A stretch of DNA of 64,000 nt from Blastopirellula marina. GTDB lineage: Bacteria > Planctomycetota > Planctomycetia > Pirellulales > Pirellulaceae. Shown here one piece after another: positions 34,684-42,595 of the stretch. Position 1 is the stretch's first letter. Each line of letters begins with the position of its first letter. The DNA is taken from assembly GCF_002967765.1 (NCBI RefSeq), contig NZ_PUHY01000010.1, positions 372,001-436,000 on the forward strand, given 5' to 3'. Under the pieces are notes generated by a model. The model did no database searches and was not told the DNA's origin. It saw only the letters and a program-made list of their open reading frames with translations. Position numbers and translations under genes: made by a program.

Positions 34684-35742
34684 ATGCCTCGTCGGTTCAG
34701 CTGGGTTATCGTTTTGCTGTCGGCTTCCTACGCGTTTGCGGACGAAGTATCTTGGCTAACCGATGTGACGACCGTTCCAGAACACGTCGTCCAGCAGCAT
34801 GCTTCGCCGGTTGATGAAGTCGAGTCACTCCAACAGTGGCAACAGCAGCGTGCAGAAGTCGAGACCGCCTGGAAAGAGTTCCTCGGTGTGTATGCCAACT
34901 CCGACTTACCGCTAAAGCTTGAAGTGATCAAGCGGGAAGAACTGGATGACTGCACGCGTACGCTCATTCGTTACCAGGCTGAACCAGGACGCATGGTTCG
35001 GGCTTATCTGCTCGCCCCGCTCGGTGATAAGAACGCCAAACTACCAGCGATCGTAGCTTTTCATGGAACCAATGCCGGGACCTTTAACAAGCTAGTCGGC
35101 CTCGATGCCGAGCCAGCCCGGCACATGGGACTACGTTTGGTGAAGGAAGGTTTCGTCGTCCTTTGCCCGGAAAACTTTCTGTGGGAAGGTAGCTCGTATA
35201 AGGGTTCAACCGAAGCAGCTTTGAAGAATCATCCTGGCAGCAAGGGAATGGCCGTGATGTTGGCCGATGGAATGCGCGCCGTCGACGTGCTGCTGGCTCA
35301 ACCGAACGTCGATCCTCAGCGGATTGGCGCGTACGGACATTCGCTTGGTGCCAAAGAAACGTTGTATCTGACGGCGTTCGACGATCGTGTCTGTGCGGGC
35401 GTGGCCAGTGAAGGGGGCGTCGAGATTGGCTTTAGCAATTGGAATGCGATTTGGTATTTGAGCGATGCTGTTGATAAGAAAGACTTCGCGCGTTCGCACC
35501 ACGAGTTGTTCGCTTTGATTGCTCCACGGCCGTTCCTGGTTCTCGGTGGCGAAGAGGGCAGGGGATGTGCCGACGGCGAACGAAGCTGGCCAACGATTCT
35601 CAGTGGCCAGAAGATCGCCAAACTGTACGGCGAGCCAATCCGGCAAGGCCTGGTCAACCATGGTGAAGGGCACTCCCTTTCCATGGAATCGGGCGACAAG
35701 GTCCTCGCCTGGCTGAACGCGTACGTCGCAAACCAGGATTAG
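34684..35742 (+). CDS. exported alpha/beta hydrolase (dienelactone-hydrolase/acetylxylan-esterase-like)
   Basis: A 352-residue protein with a signal peptide (cleavage near residue 19, YAFAD). The alpha/beta-hydrolase core has AIVAFHGTNAG (oxyanion region) and the nucleophile elbow GAYGHSLGA (Ser220). IAPRPFLVLGGEEG and NHGEGHSLS supply the likely Asp/Glu and His regions. It fits esterases that remove acyl groups from sugars. It follows the sulfatase by 32 bases. Confidence 0.85.
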   Translation: MPRRFSWVIVLLSASYAFADEVSWLTDVTTVPEHVVQQHASPVDEVESLQQWQQQRAEVETAWKEFLGVYANSDLPLKLEVIKREELDDCTRTLIRYQAEPGRMVRAYLLAPLGDKNAKLPAIVAFHGTNAGTFNKLVGLDAEPARHMGLRLVKEGFVVLCPENFLWEGSSYKGSTEAALKNHPGSKGMAVMLADGMRAVDVLLAQPNVDPQRIGAYGHSLGAKETLYLTAFDDRVCAGVASEGGVEIGFSNWNAIWYLSDAVDKKDFARSHHELFALIAPRPFLVLGGEEGRGCADGERSWPTILSGQKIAKLYGEPIRQGLVNHGEGHSLSMESGDKVLAWLNAYVANQD

Positions 35743-35767
35743 ACGTGCGATCGACGGGCAACTTGAC

Positions 35768-35800
35768 CGCACCCAATAACCACGATGGCGATTGGGTGCG
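35768..35800. terminator. stem-loop between convergent genes
   Basis: CGCACCCAAT and ATTGGGTGCG form a perfect 10-pair stem with a 13-base loop, followed by TTACTATCTT. It lies between the hydrolase stop (35742) and the small helical gene stop (35821) and may serve both. Confidence 0.65.
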
Positions 35801-35820
35801 TTACTATCTTGATCTTAAAA

Positions 35821-36009
35821 CTATTTGGCCAGCTTCTTCTTGGCCGTGGTCAGACCTTTCGAGATCGTGTCGACCGCTTCGGTCGCATCCATCTTGGCCA
35901 ACAGCAGGAAGGCCTCGCTGAGGACTCGCTTGGTATCGGCGACCGTGATCTCGGTCTTGTCTGTGTCGACGTGGCGCGAAACTTCGTTGTAGAAATCGGT
36001 CAACTTCAT
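35821..36009 (-). CDS. small helical protein of 62 residues
   Basis: MKLTDFYNEVSRHVDTDKT and on, a short two-helix protein with a lysine-rich end. AAGGAAG lies about 6 bases before the ATG and supports the gene. I do not know its function. Codon use matches the neighbours. It is transcribed alone or with the FloA-N-like gene upstream (98 bases apart). Confidence 0.65.
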   Translation of the reverse strand: MKLTDFYNEVSRHVDTDKTEITVADTKRVLSEAFLLLAKMDATEAVDTISKGLTTAKKKLAK

Positions 36010-36106
36010 GGTGCTTCCTTTCGAAACGGTTTGTCGTAGAGTGGTGTGTTACCTCGCCTAGTTTAGCGAATTAATCACGCACCGTCATGGCGAACCGGAA
36101 GGAACG

Positions 36107-36451
36107 TCACTTCACATCGGCACTGTCTGGCTCGTTTTCCACCCACCGAATCAAATCTTCACGATCCGAAATCGTACCGGGATGCGCGAGGTAGCACTTC
36201 TCGATCAACTGCATCGGCTTGGGGGTACCCCGATAAAGCAACACCAGATAGGCGTCGACGATCAAGTTGATCGGCACTCCGTGAAGCCTCATAGAGACGA
36301 TCTGGATCAATGTGACCTGGCCACCAGCAAGCTTCACCCGCATCCAGGCTTGAAATAGCTGGGCGAAGACAGCCAAGCCAATAATCACACTAACGACGCC
36401 CAGGCCGAGTATCACGACCAGCATGATCTGAAATGCGTCCACCAATCTCAC
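36107..36451 (-). CDS. FloA N-terminal-like membrane protein lacking the SPFH domain
   Basis: A 114-residue protein from GTG 36451. One membrane segment (about residues 8-30) is followed by WMRVKLAGGQVTLIQIVSMRLHGVPINLIVDAYL and IEKCYLAHPG, which lines up with the first 100 residues of flotillin-like FloA (IAALAAGVxxxxFTLVGMRLRRV, then NQLExHYLAGGN). The SPFH and coiled-coil parts are missing, and no continuation is seen in any frame downstream. So it is a stand-alone version of the FloA membrane anchor, or a remnant. The T run of the upstream terminator ends 6 bases before its start codon. Confidence 0.68.
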   Translation of the reverse strand: MRLVDAFQIMLVVILGLGVVSVIIGLAVFAQLFQAWMRVKLAGGQVTLIQIVSMRLHGVPINLIVDAYLVLLYRGTPKPMQLIEKCYLAHPGTISDREDLIRWVENEPDSADVK

Positions 36452-36456
36452 TCCAC

Positions 36457-36490
36457 AAAAAAACCGGGTGATCCCCTCAGGATACCCGGT
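36457..36490 (-). terminator. rho-independent terminator of lipoprotein gene 2
   Basis: ACCGGGTATCC, a short loop and GGAT...ACCCGGT form a stem of 7 to 11 pairs, followed on the minus strand by seven T residues. It begins 33 bases after the lipoprotein stop (36524) and ends just before the FloA-N-like start codon. Confidence 0.85.
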
Positions 36491-36523
36491 CTTGCATGGT
36501 GAACCAAAGTGCCGCGAAGCTGG

Positions 36524-36949
36524 TTACTTCGTGGTGACGTTGAAATCGAAAACGTTCTCGCCACCCTCAACATTCACGACTTGGGTTGAAGATGAGTTGT
36601 ATTCAGGAGGGAAGGCTTCCTTCTTACCTGGGTCGGTCACGCGGCCGTTATCGTCACGCGTGGCACCACGAGCCGAAATCAAACGAACGAGGTTTTCGCC
36701 TGTCTTCGTTCCTTCGGTATTACCATTGTACTGCAAAACGTACTTGCCTTCCGCATCGGTCATGGCGGTCGAACTGCGGGCTCCATCGACGGGTTCAAAC
36801 ATGACCTGAACGCCTTCCATGGGTTTGCCGTCGAGGGTGACGGTTCCGGAAACATGGCCAATCTCAGGCATATCTCCCTTGCTGCAGCCAATCGCTACCA
36901 GGGATGTCAGACAAATGAAACAGGAGAGAAACCAACTGTATTTGTTCAT
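36524..36949 (-). CDS. lipoprotein with transthyretin-like / carboxypeptidase-regulatory-like domain
   Basis: A 141-residue lipoprotein (signal LVAIGC, Cys near 22) with one beta domain starting VSGTVTLDGKPMEGVQVMFEPVDG, the most typical form in planctomycetes, and ending NVEGGENVFDFNVT. It lies 125 bases downstream of the second DUF1559 gene, copying the arrangement at 15-17 kb. Function unknown; expected on the periplasmic face of a membrane. Confidence 0.88.
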   Translation of the reverse strand: MNKYSWFLSCFICLTSLVAIGCSKGDMPEIGHVSGTVTLDGKPMEGVQVMFEPVDGARSSTAMTDAEGKYVLQYNGNTEGTKTGENLVRLISARGATRDDNGRVTDPGKKEAFPPEYNSSSTQVVNVEGGENVFDFNVTTK

Positions 36950-37003
36950 ATCGAAAGATACCTCTTATCTAAAAACTCAAACTCGAATGCAGTTGCAAAG
37001 AAC

Positions 37004-37034
37004 AGACGCCTCATGTTGGCCACACAAGGCGTCT
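37004..37034 (-). terminator. stem-loop between DUF1559 and lipoprotein genes (pair 2)
   Basis: AGACGCCT / AGGCGTCT, a perfect 8-pair stem with a 15-base loop, lies between the DUF1559 stop (37075) and the lipoprotein start (36949). The first six pairs at its base (AGACGC/GCGTCT) are the same as in the stem at 15809-15838 in the first pair. It may be a leaky terminator or a stability element. Confidence 0.55.
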
Positions 37035-37074
37035 TGAATTTGCTAGATGACAATCAACATCAAACGCGCGGCGA

Positions 37075-38067
37075 TTAGTATTCGCCAACCACTCGGCCGT
37101 CGAAGCGATTCAACAGCATTTCGTAGGTGCTATCGGTAGCACCGCCGATGTTGTCGTTGATGTTTTCGCTCAGGAAGTGAACCGAACCGTCCGCAAAGAC
37201 GAATTCAGCACCACCTGGGTGATTGCTGGAGAAACCTTGGCGACCATCGTTGTCGTTACACCCGCTGCCGCAGGTGGCGGTTTCGTTGATGTGAGGCTTT
37301 CCACCACCGACAACGGTGATGAAGCCGTTATTGAAGTCGTGGTTGTTTTCGACGTCGGCGTTACCGTTGTGACCGTAGATGACGCCAGCCCCTAGTTCCG
37401 TACCCATCAACATCCAGGCACGTTCACCGATCATCGCGGTATTGCTCGTACCGTCGGTGACGTCACGCATAGCCACACGCACACGGCTGTTGCCTTGGAC
37501 GTTGGTGCCGGGAACGAACATGCCATTGTGCGTCGAGCTACGATCGATATCGCCAGCCGAGTTGACACCGATATAGTTGGACAAAGCCAATTCGTGATCG
37601 GGGCTGCCCTGGTTGATGCGGTAGTGCGTATTCAGGTCAGGGCCGGTGTCGGAAGGGCAACGAAAACCTTGGATTGGGTTCTTCAGCACATTCAGCTTCA
37701 CGGTGTTGTTGACCGCTTCGTGCAGACGCTGCGGCGAGCTTGGCTGAAGGGCGTCGTAGGTGGTGGTTTGTTCGATGAACGGCAGAAGCAGCGTGCCCCA
37801 GCTCCAGCTCGAATGCGAACCTTCGTCACCGCCGTTGACTTCATGATCGTAGCTGATCGCTGGAAAGGCCTTGAAGGTGTCGTGATAGTTGTGCATTGCT
37901 AATCCGAGTTGCTTCAGATTGTTGGTGCACTGCATACGACGAGCTGCTTCACGAGCTTGCTGGACAGCCGGCAGCAGGAGAGCGATCAAGACACCGATGA
38001 TGGCGATCACAACTAGCAATTCGACCAGTGTGAACCCACGACGGGATCGGGTTTCGTAACGCGACAT
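37075..38067 (-). CDS. DUF1559 pseudopilin-like protein
   Basis: A 330-residue protein from ATG 38067. The longer frame to 38139 puts 24 unlikely residues before the signal. [18 protein letters not shown] and [20 protein letters not shown] give the prepilin-like signal and the DUF1559 core, and HPGGAEFVFADGSVHFLSE is the standard end. It is expected in the cell envelope after cleavage by a prepilin peptidase. AGG of GAAAGG lies about 9 bases before the start. A lipoprotein gene follows on the same strand. Confidence 0.96.
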   Translation of the reverse strand: MSRYETRSRRGFTLVELLVVIAIIGVLIALLLPAVQQAREAARRMQCTNNLKQLGLAMHNYHDTFKAFPAISYDHEVNGGDEGSHSSWSWGTLLLPFIEQTTTYDALQPSSPQRLHEAVNNTVKLNVLKNPIQGFRCPSDTGPDLNTHYRINQGSPDHELALSNYIGVNSAGDIDRSSTHNGMFVPGTNVQGNSRVRVAMRDVTDGTSNTAMIGERAWMLMGTELGAGVIYGHNGNADVENNHDFNNGFITVVGGGKPHINETATCGSGCNDNDGRQGFSSNHPGGAEFVFADGSVHFLSENINDNIGGATDSTYEMLLNRFDGRVVGEY

Positions 38068-38524
38068 TACAGGAACCTTTCGACAGAGATTGGAAGAGGA
38101 GATTGAATCGTCGAGCCGATACGGCCCCCCTAGAGGCAATAAGGGAGGTTATCGTTTGCTCAAAAATGAATAGCGCAACCAAAAAACACAAAAAAACACA
38201 TGTTTCTTAAATTTCATTGCTATATCATTCGCGCCGCTAATTTATCATGTGTCTACATTTCTTAACACACTCGAGTACCTTTATGTACGATTAATGCGGC
38301 TTTCCCCATCACTGATGGGTCATGCGTCAGATTATACGGACAAACGATTTGCTGACATGGCCGATTCTCTTAAACACTGAGAATTATTGCTAGAAATCTG
38401 CTGCCATTTTTCCCACCAAGCGAAACACCTAGTAGTTATGTGGGGAACCTGATTGGCTCACCCAAGTGGAATCGATTAAGATCAACATTCACCTACTACT
38501 CCCAAGCTTCTGTGCGAGATCCTC
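38068..38524. other. AT-rich divergent intergenic region, promoters expected
   Basis: 457 bases between the divergent DUF1559 gene and the esterase gene. From about 38160 to 38300 it is distinctly AT-rich with runs of A (about 38178-38202) and must hold the DUF1559 promoter and a long leader. I could not fix -35/-10 elements. No gene is seen. Confidence 0.45.
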
Positions 38525-39364
38525 ATGCCTAGTCGAATAATCCCCTTAACGTTAACCCTTGTATTTGCTGTTGTTTCGCTGCTCAGTGCTGCCAAACCAT
38601 CTGGCCAAGAGCAAGTCTACAAAGAGGTCGATGGAAGAAAGCTGAAGCTGTACGTCACCAAACCGGACGGCTGGCAGAAAACCGATAACCGACCAGCCGT
38701 CGTTTTTTTTCATGGCGGGGGTTGGGTTGGTGGTGCGCCTGGACAGTTTACTGAGCACAGCAAGTATCTCGCGGAGCGAGGCATGGTTGCCATTCAGGTC
38801 GAATACCGTTTGCTAGACCGCAAGAGTAACGATCCACCCACCCAATGCGTTGAAGATGCCCTGGATGCGATGCGTTGGGTCCGTTCGCACGCCACGGACC
38901 TTGGGATCGATCCCAACCGGATCGCGGCCGCTGGAGGTTCGGCTGGCGGGCATTTGGCCGCGTATCTAGGAACCGTAAGTGTGCGTCAGTCAGGCGTATC
39001 GACGAAGCCAAATGCGATGATCTTATTCAACCCGGTTTATGACAACGGGCCAGGCGGCTGGGGGACGCAGCGGGTGAAGGATCGTTATACCGAATTTTCA
39101 CCAGCGCATAACATCAGCGAGGATGACCCACCGCACATCGTTTATCTCGGTTCACAGGACAAGCTAATCCCAGTTGCCACGGCTGAGAACTTCCAGAAGA
39201 AGATGAAGGAAGCAGGCGTGACCAGCGAACTGCGAATCTACGAAGGGCAGGGGCATGGCTTCTTTAATCATGGCAAAGACAACAACCGCTGGTACGATGC
39301 CACGATCGAAGAGACCGATAAGTTTCTGACCTCGCTGGGGTGGCTTGAGCCAAAAACCAAATAG
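38525..39364 (+). CDS. exported esterase/lipase (alpha/beta hydrolase, HGGG type)
   Basis: A 279-residue protein with a signal peptide (cleavage near residue 22). HGGGW (63-67) is the oxyanion loop of hormone-sensitive-lipase-like and BD-FAE-like esterases, GGSAGG (Ser139) the nucleophile elbow, GSQDKLIPVATAE the acid and GQGHGFFNHG the His region. It should deacylate sugars or small esters outside the cytoplasm. It converges on the GH71/99-like gene with only 5 bases between stops. Confidence 0.92.
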   Translation: MPSRIIPLTLTLVFAVVSLLSAAKPSGQEQVYKEVDGRKLKLYVTKPDGWQKTDNRPAVVFFHGGGWVGGAPGQFTEHSKYLAERGMVAIQVEYRLLDRKSNDPPTQCVEDALDAMRWVRSHATDLGIDPNRIAAAGGSAGGHLAAYLGTVSVRQSGVSTKPNAMILFNPVYDNGPGGWGTQRVKDRYTEFSPAHNISEDDPPHIVYLGSQDKLIPVATAENFQKKMKEAGVTSELRIYEGQGHGFFNHGKDNNRWYDATIEETDKFLTSLGWLEPKTK

Positions 39365-39369
39365 CCGCC

Positions 39370-40635
39370 CTAATTGGGCGTGATAGGCAACTTCTCAGTA
39401 ATCGGTATCTCGCCCCGAATCATCTTGGTCGCCTCGCCGGTGAGGCGTAAGTACCAGTCGGAAGGCAGGCCCTCGTACGTTTTGAAGTGGGCCTGCTGCG
39501 GCGGGTTGTTGGTTACCTTGTAAATGGCCGTGGCTTCATCGACCTCGTCAAACATAGCGACATAAATCATTCCCGTCTTCAGCTTGGCCGCCGCGACACA
39601 TTGCTCCCAAAAGAACTCGCCTCCGCGCCGATCGATCGTTGCTCCCTCGGCATTCGCCCCCTTTAGATTCGTCCAGGCAAACCCAGGGTAGACCACCGGA
39701 AGATAAGCGACCCCAGCAGGGCCGGTCACCTGGATGTCGTCTTTCCAAACTTCGGTATTGGCGACTTTCTTTCCTCGACGCTGGACAACATTGCCGTGAT
39801 TCCAGGGGCTGAGGACCTCCAGTTTGCGAAATGCTGCGGCCCAACGCTGGTCCCCTTCGCGCTGCCAGTTCCAGGGACATCCGCCAATCACGGTCGCTTG
39901 ATACGGACCTTCCTCATGAAAGAAATCGATTAGCTGATGCGCGATCTCAGCGTCGAAACGATCGGGGTAAAGTCCCCAGATGAAGACGACCGGTCGACCC
40001 TCATGATGCAGGTAACGCCCATCACTGGTGACCTTGCGTTGGTTGACCAATACCTTCCAATCGGAAGTCAATCGTTCGACGATTCGATCGGCGGGATAGC
40101 CTGAAAGGTCGTAGCAAACGCCGTACACACGGCCCGTCTTCTCGGCCGCGGATCGTACATTTTGCAAGATTGAATCAAAGGAAGGTTGGCGTAGATTCAC
40201 CAGGAAGCGCTGAACGAAGACCCCATCGATGCCATATTGCTGCATCCACTGAAAGTGTCGGTGAATCGTTTTGGGTTTCGCACCACTATAAAGGTAGGCC
40301 TGACTTCCATCGGCATGAGTGAAGCCAGGGACCGCGAACTTTTCTTCGGGGGTGAACTCGCTTAAGTCGGGCCACATCTCGAAGGTTAGCGACTCCGGCG
40401 AGATCGAACGACGTCGGCTCCAGTGTAACCAAGCCGAACTCGTGCCGTCGTCGGGACAGCGAAACCAGCCCTGATAACCACATAACGCCTTGCCGTTCAG
40501 GGTCGTGGCATCCACCATCGTATCCGTCTGGGCGAGGTCTTGACCGCTGGTTGCACAGGTGAGCCACGCCCATAACAAAACAACGCAGCCGAGCTGAAGA
40601 GCTCGGCTGCGTTTCCATGGATTGCCGATCGACAT
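39370..40635 (-). CDS. glycoside hydrolase family 71/99-like exported protein
   Basis: A 421-residue protein. After the signal peptide (cleavage near residue 31) come GYQGWFRCPDDG, LHWSR, MWPDLSEF, HFQWMQQYGIDGVFVQRF and SPWNHGN, the landmarks of the GH71/GH99-like (TIM-barrel, xylosidase/arabinosidase or endo-mannosidase-related) family. MFDEVDEATAI is the usual end of the barrel. Substrate unknown. A perfect terminator-like hairpin covers codons 8-18, inside the signal peptide (see 40582-40613); the start at 40635 is the only ATG that gives a signal peptide. Confidence 0.82.
   Translation of the reverse strand: MSIGNPWKRSRALQLGCVVLLWAWLTCATSGQDLAQTDTMVDATTLNGKALCGYQGWFRCPDDGTSSAWLHWSRRRSISPESLTFEMWPDLSEFTPEEKFAVPGFTHADGSQAYLYSGAKPKTIHRHFQWMQQYGIDGVFVQRFLVNLRQPSFDSILQNVRSAAEKTGRVYGVCYDLSGYPADRIVERLTSDWKVLVNQRKVTSDGRYLHHEGRPVVFIWGLYPDRFDAEIAHQLIDFFHEEGPYQATVIGGCPWNWQREGDQRWAAAFRKLEVLSPWNHGNVVQRRGKKVANTEVWKDDIQVTGPAGVAYLPVVYPGFAWTNLKGANAEGATIDRRGGEFFWEQCVAAAKLKTGMIYVAMFDEVDEATAIYKVTNNPPQQAHFKTYEGLPSDWYLRLTGEATKMIRGEIPITEKLPITPN
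40582..40613 (-). terminator. strong terminator-like hairpin inside the 5' end of the GH71/99-like gene
   Basis: AACGCAGCCGAGCT and AGCTCGGCTGCGTT make a perfect 14-pair stem with a 4-base loop (CTTC on the minus strand), followed by GTTTTGTTAT. It has every feature of an intrinsic terminator for the di-heme oxidoreductase gene, whose stop is at 40677, yet it lies at codons 8-18 of the next gene on the same strand. Confidence 0.8.
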
Positions 40636-40676
40636 GAATTGTCTTTCCGTTCCAGATCACAAAAGCCTGGGTAGCA

Positions 40677-42389
40677 CTAACTGCCAGCCCCCAAGCTTTC
40701 GATTGTACCTGACGAAAACGCGGAAATCTTGTCGCCGGTTGCTGGTTCGGAGTTTTCATCGCCAGCGATGTGGTCGGGCACTTTTTCGGCTGACTTCGGT
40801 GCTTTCAGAGCTCCCAGGAATTTCAGAATGCTGGTTTGCTGCTCTTCCGTCAGTTGCGAGAAACGCATCATCGAGGCATACGCTTCGCCGCCATGCCATT
40901 CGATGGCCGCTCGCAAGGTGTCAGCACGTCCATCATGCAGATACGGAGCCGAATCGGCGACGCCCCACAGGGCTGGCGTGCGATATTCCTTGTAGTGATT
41001 CTGTTCTTCAATCGAGTCGAACTGAATCGTTTTCGTATTTGCCAGAATGTCGTCATCATACTTGGACGAGTAAGGATTTGGCGGAGCTTGTGGTGAGAAC
41101 TGCGTGCGACGCGGATCCATTCCGTAGTAAGGAGGCATGCCGTTCTCTGCGACGAACTTGTCGTAAACTTTGATCGACTCGGCCTTATGCTCTTCAAATT
41201 GAGCTTTACCCACGGTGTTGTATTCTTCCGCGGATGCCTTATCGGCGTTGTAGCGATCTTCGCCACCGGTTTCGATCACCACATCACTGATCCCGGCGAC
41301 AACGCGGAAGGATGGAACTTGCTTGGCGGGAATCGGATCTTCGAAGGACGATCCCATGTTGTGCAGCAGGAAGTCGGAATAGACACCGTCCAGTGTGCCG
41401 ACATTTTCGACATGGCACTCGGCACAGCCGACCTGGCTGAACAGCAACTTACCTTGAGTGACGTAGCTTCGTTCGTTGGGATCGTCAGGAATCACCAATT
41501 CAGGACGTGGCAACGATCGGACGAAGGAGATCAAATTGCTCGTCTGTTGAGAATCGAGGTCAGGATTCTCGATGCGATAATCTAGCTTCATAGGATTGGG
41601 AGCCTGATTCATCTCCGCAACCTGCAAGCCAAGCTCTGCCGCACAGGCTCCTTTGATGAACATGTCGAGATCGTTCATCTGACCTCGCCAACCGTATCGG
41701 CCGGTGAAACGGCCCGAGACGCCCGAAGAGCTTCCTTTTTGCGACTCCGCAATCGCGACCAAGTCGGTATCTTTGATGTGACGGTCGATCAGGTCGACAC
41801 CGTATAGCTGTGGCGGGTTTCGTTCCGCGATCGCGTATTGCAGATCTTTCTTGAAGCCAACCAACTTCAACGGAAGCTGCGAGATGAACGATAGATTTCG
41901 TCGCTTCATCATTCGGCGAATACGTGACCGGGAGTCGATCGACATTTCCAACGGCGTGGTTAGTTCGTTGTAGATGTCGTCATATCCCGAAGTGGTGTTG
42001 TGCCGGTGAAGCACGACACCCAAGTAGTAACGATCGAGCGAGTCGACAAACATCGGGTGAGTTTCTTTCAACCGATTCAAAAACGATCGTTCGTTGCGAA
42101 CGGTCGGTTCACCAGGTTCCGGAATCACCGCCAAAATTTCGACGTTATTGGCCTTCCCGCCACTTCCTCCGACACCAGATTGGCCATGGCAGGCGACACA
42201 ACTGGTCGCGTTGTAAACAGGTCCCAATCCATCGCCATGCGGGCTGAGTGGATCATTAGGTTGCCACTCGTGGACAAAAAGATCGCGACCTGCGGTGGCG
42301 CGTTCTTCAAAATTGTGGGTTTGAGCGTTTACCAGCGTTACGGCGAACGCGGCACATAGAAAGCTGAGGGCACTGACGGGGCGCGACAT
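40677..42389 (-). CDS. di-heme oxidoreductase-family protein (DUF1111 type), exported c-type cytochrome
   Basis: A 570-residue protein from ATG 42389 with a signal peptide (TLVNAQ, near residue 22). Heme-binding motifs are CVACH (near residue 71) and CAECH (near residue 330). GRDLFVHEWQPNDPLSPHGDGLGP, FGWRGQ-like RYGWRGQMNDL and YLHDGRADTLRAAIEWHGGEA are typical of the DHOR/DUF1111 family, distant relatives of MauG and cytochrome c peroxidase. AGGAAGGG precedes the start. A paralog lies 206 bases upstream. Reaction unknown. Confidence 0.9.
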   Translation of the reverse strand: MSRPVSALSFLCAAFAVTLVNAQTHNFEERATAGRDLFVHEWQPNDPLSPHGDGLGPVYNATSCVACHGQSGVGGSGGKANNVEILAVIPEPGEPTVRNERSFLNRLKETHPMFVDSLDRYYLGVVLHRHNTTSGYDDIYNELTTPLEMSIDSRSRIRRMMKRRNLSFISQLPLKLVGFKKDLQYAIAERNPPQLYGVDLIDRHIKDTDLVAIAESQKGSSSGVSGRFTGRYGWRGQMNDLDMFIKGACAAELGLQVAEMNQAPNPMKLDYRIENPDLDSQQTSNLISFVRSLPRPELVIPDDPNERSYVTQGKLLFSQVGCAECHVENVGTLDGVYSDFLLHNMGSSFEDPIPAKQVPSFRVVAGISDVVIETGGEDRYNADKASAEEYNTVGKAQFEEHKAESIKVYDKFVAENGMPPYYGMDPRRTQFSPQAPPNPYSSKYDDDILANTKTIQFDSIEEQNHYKEYRTPALWGVADSAPYLHDGRADTLRAAIEWHGGEAYASMMRFSQLTEEQQTSILKFLGALKAPKSAEKVPDHIAGDENSEPATGDKISAFSSGTIESLGAGS

Positions 42390-42595
42390 CTCGAAATTCC
42401 CTTCCTGGAGAAACACCAACGAAGCGGTACGAATCCCCCTCTGTGTAGGCAAAAAACACTGAGCATGCAAACATTTTGCAAAGGTATTTGCACATACACT
42501 TTTAAGTGCTTTTCTCGCGGTATTTTCACTGCGCGAAACAGGCCAGGTCAGCCATAAATAGCATGGAGATAGTCACCTTTACCAAACGGATCGAC

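Noticed and set aside
29343-35742. Sulfatase and neighbours as a polysaccharide-utilisation locus
   Set aside because: Only one sulfatase and one esterase-like gene lie together; no transporter, glycoside hydrolase or regulator joins them directly, so the claim is too strong.
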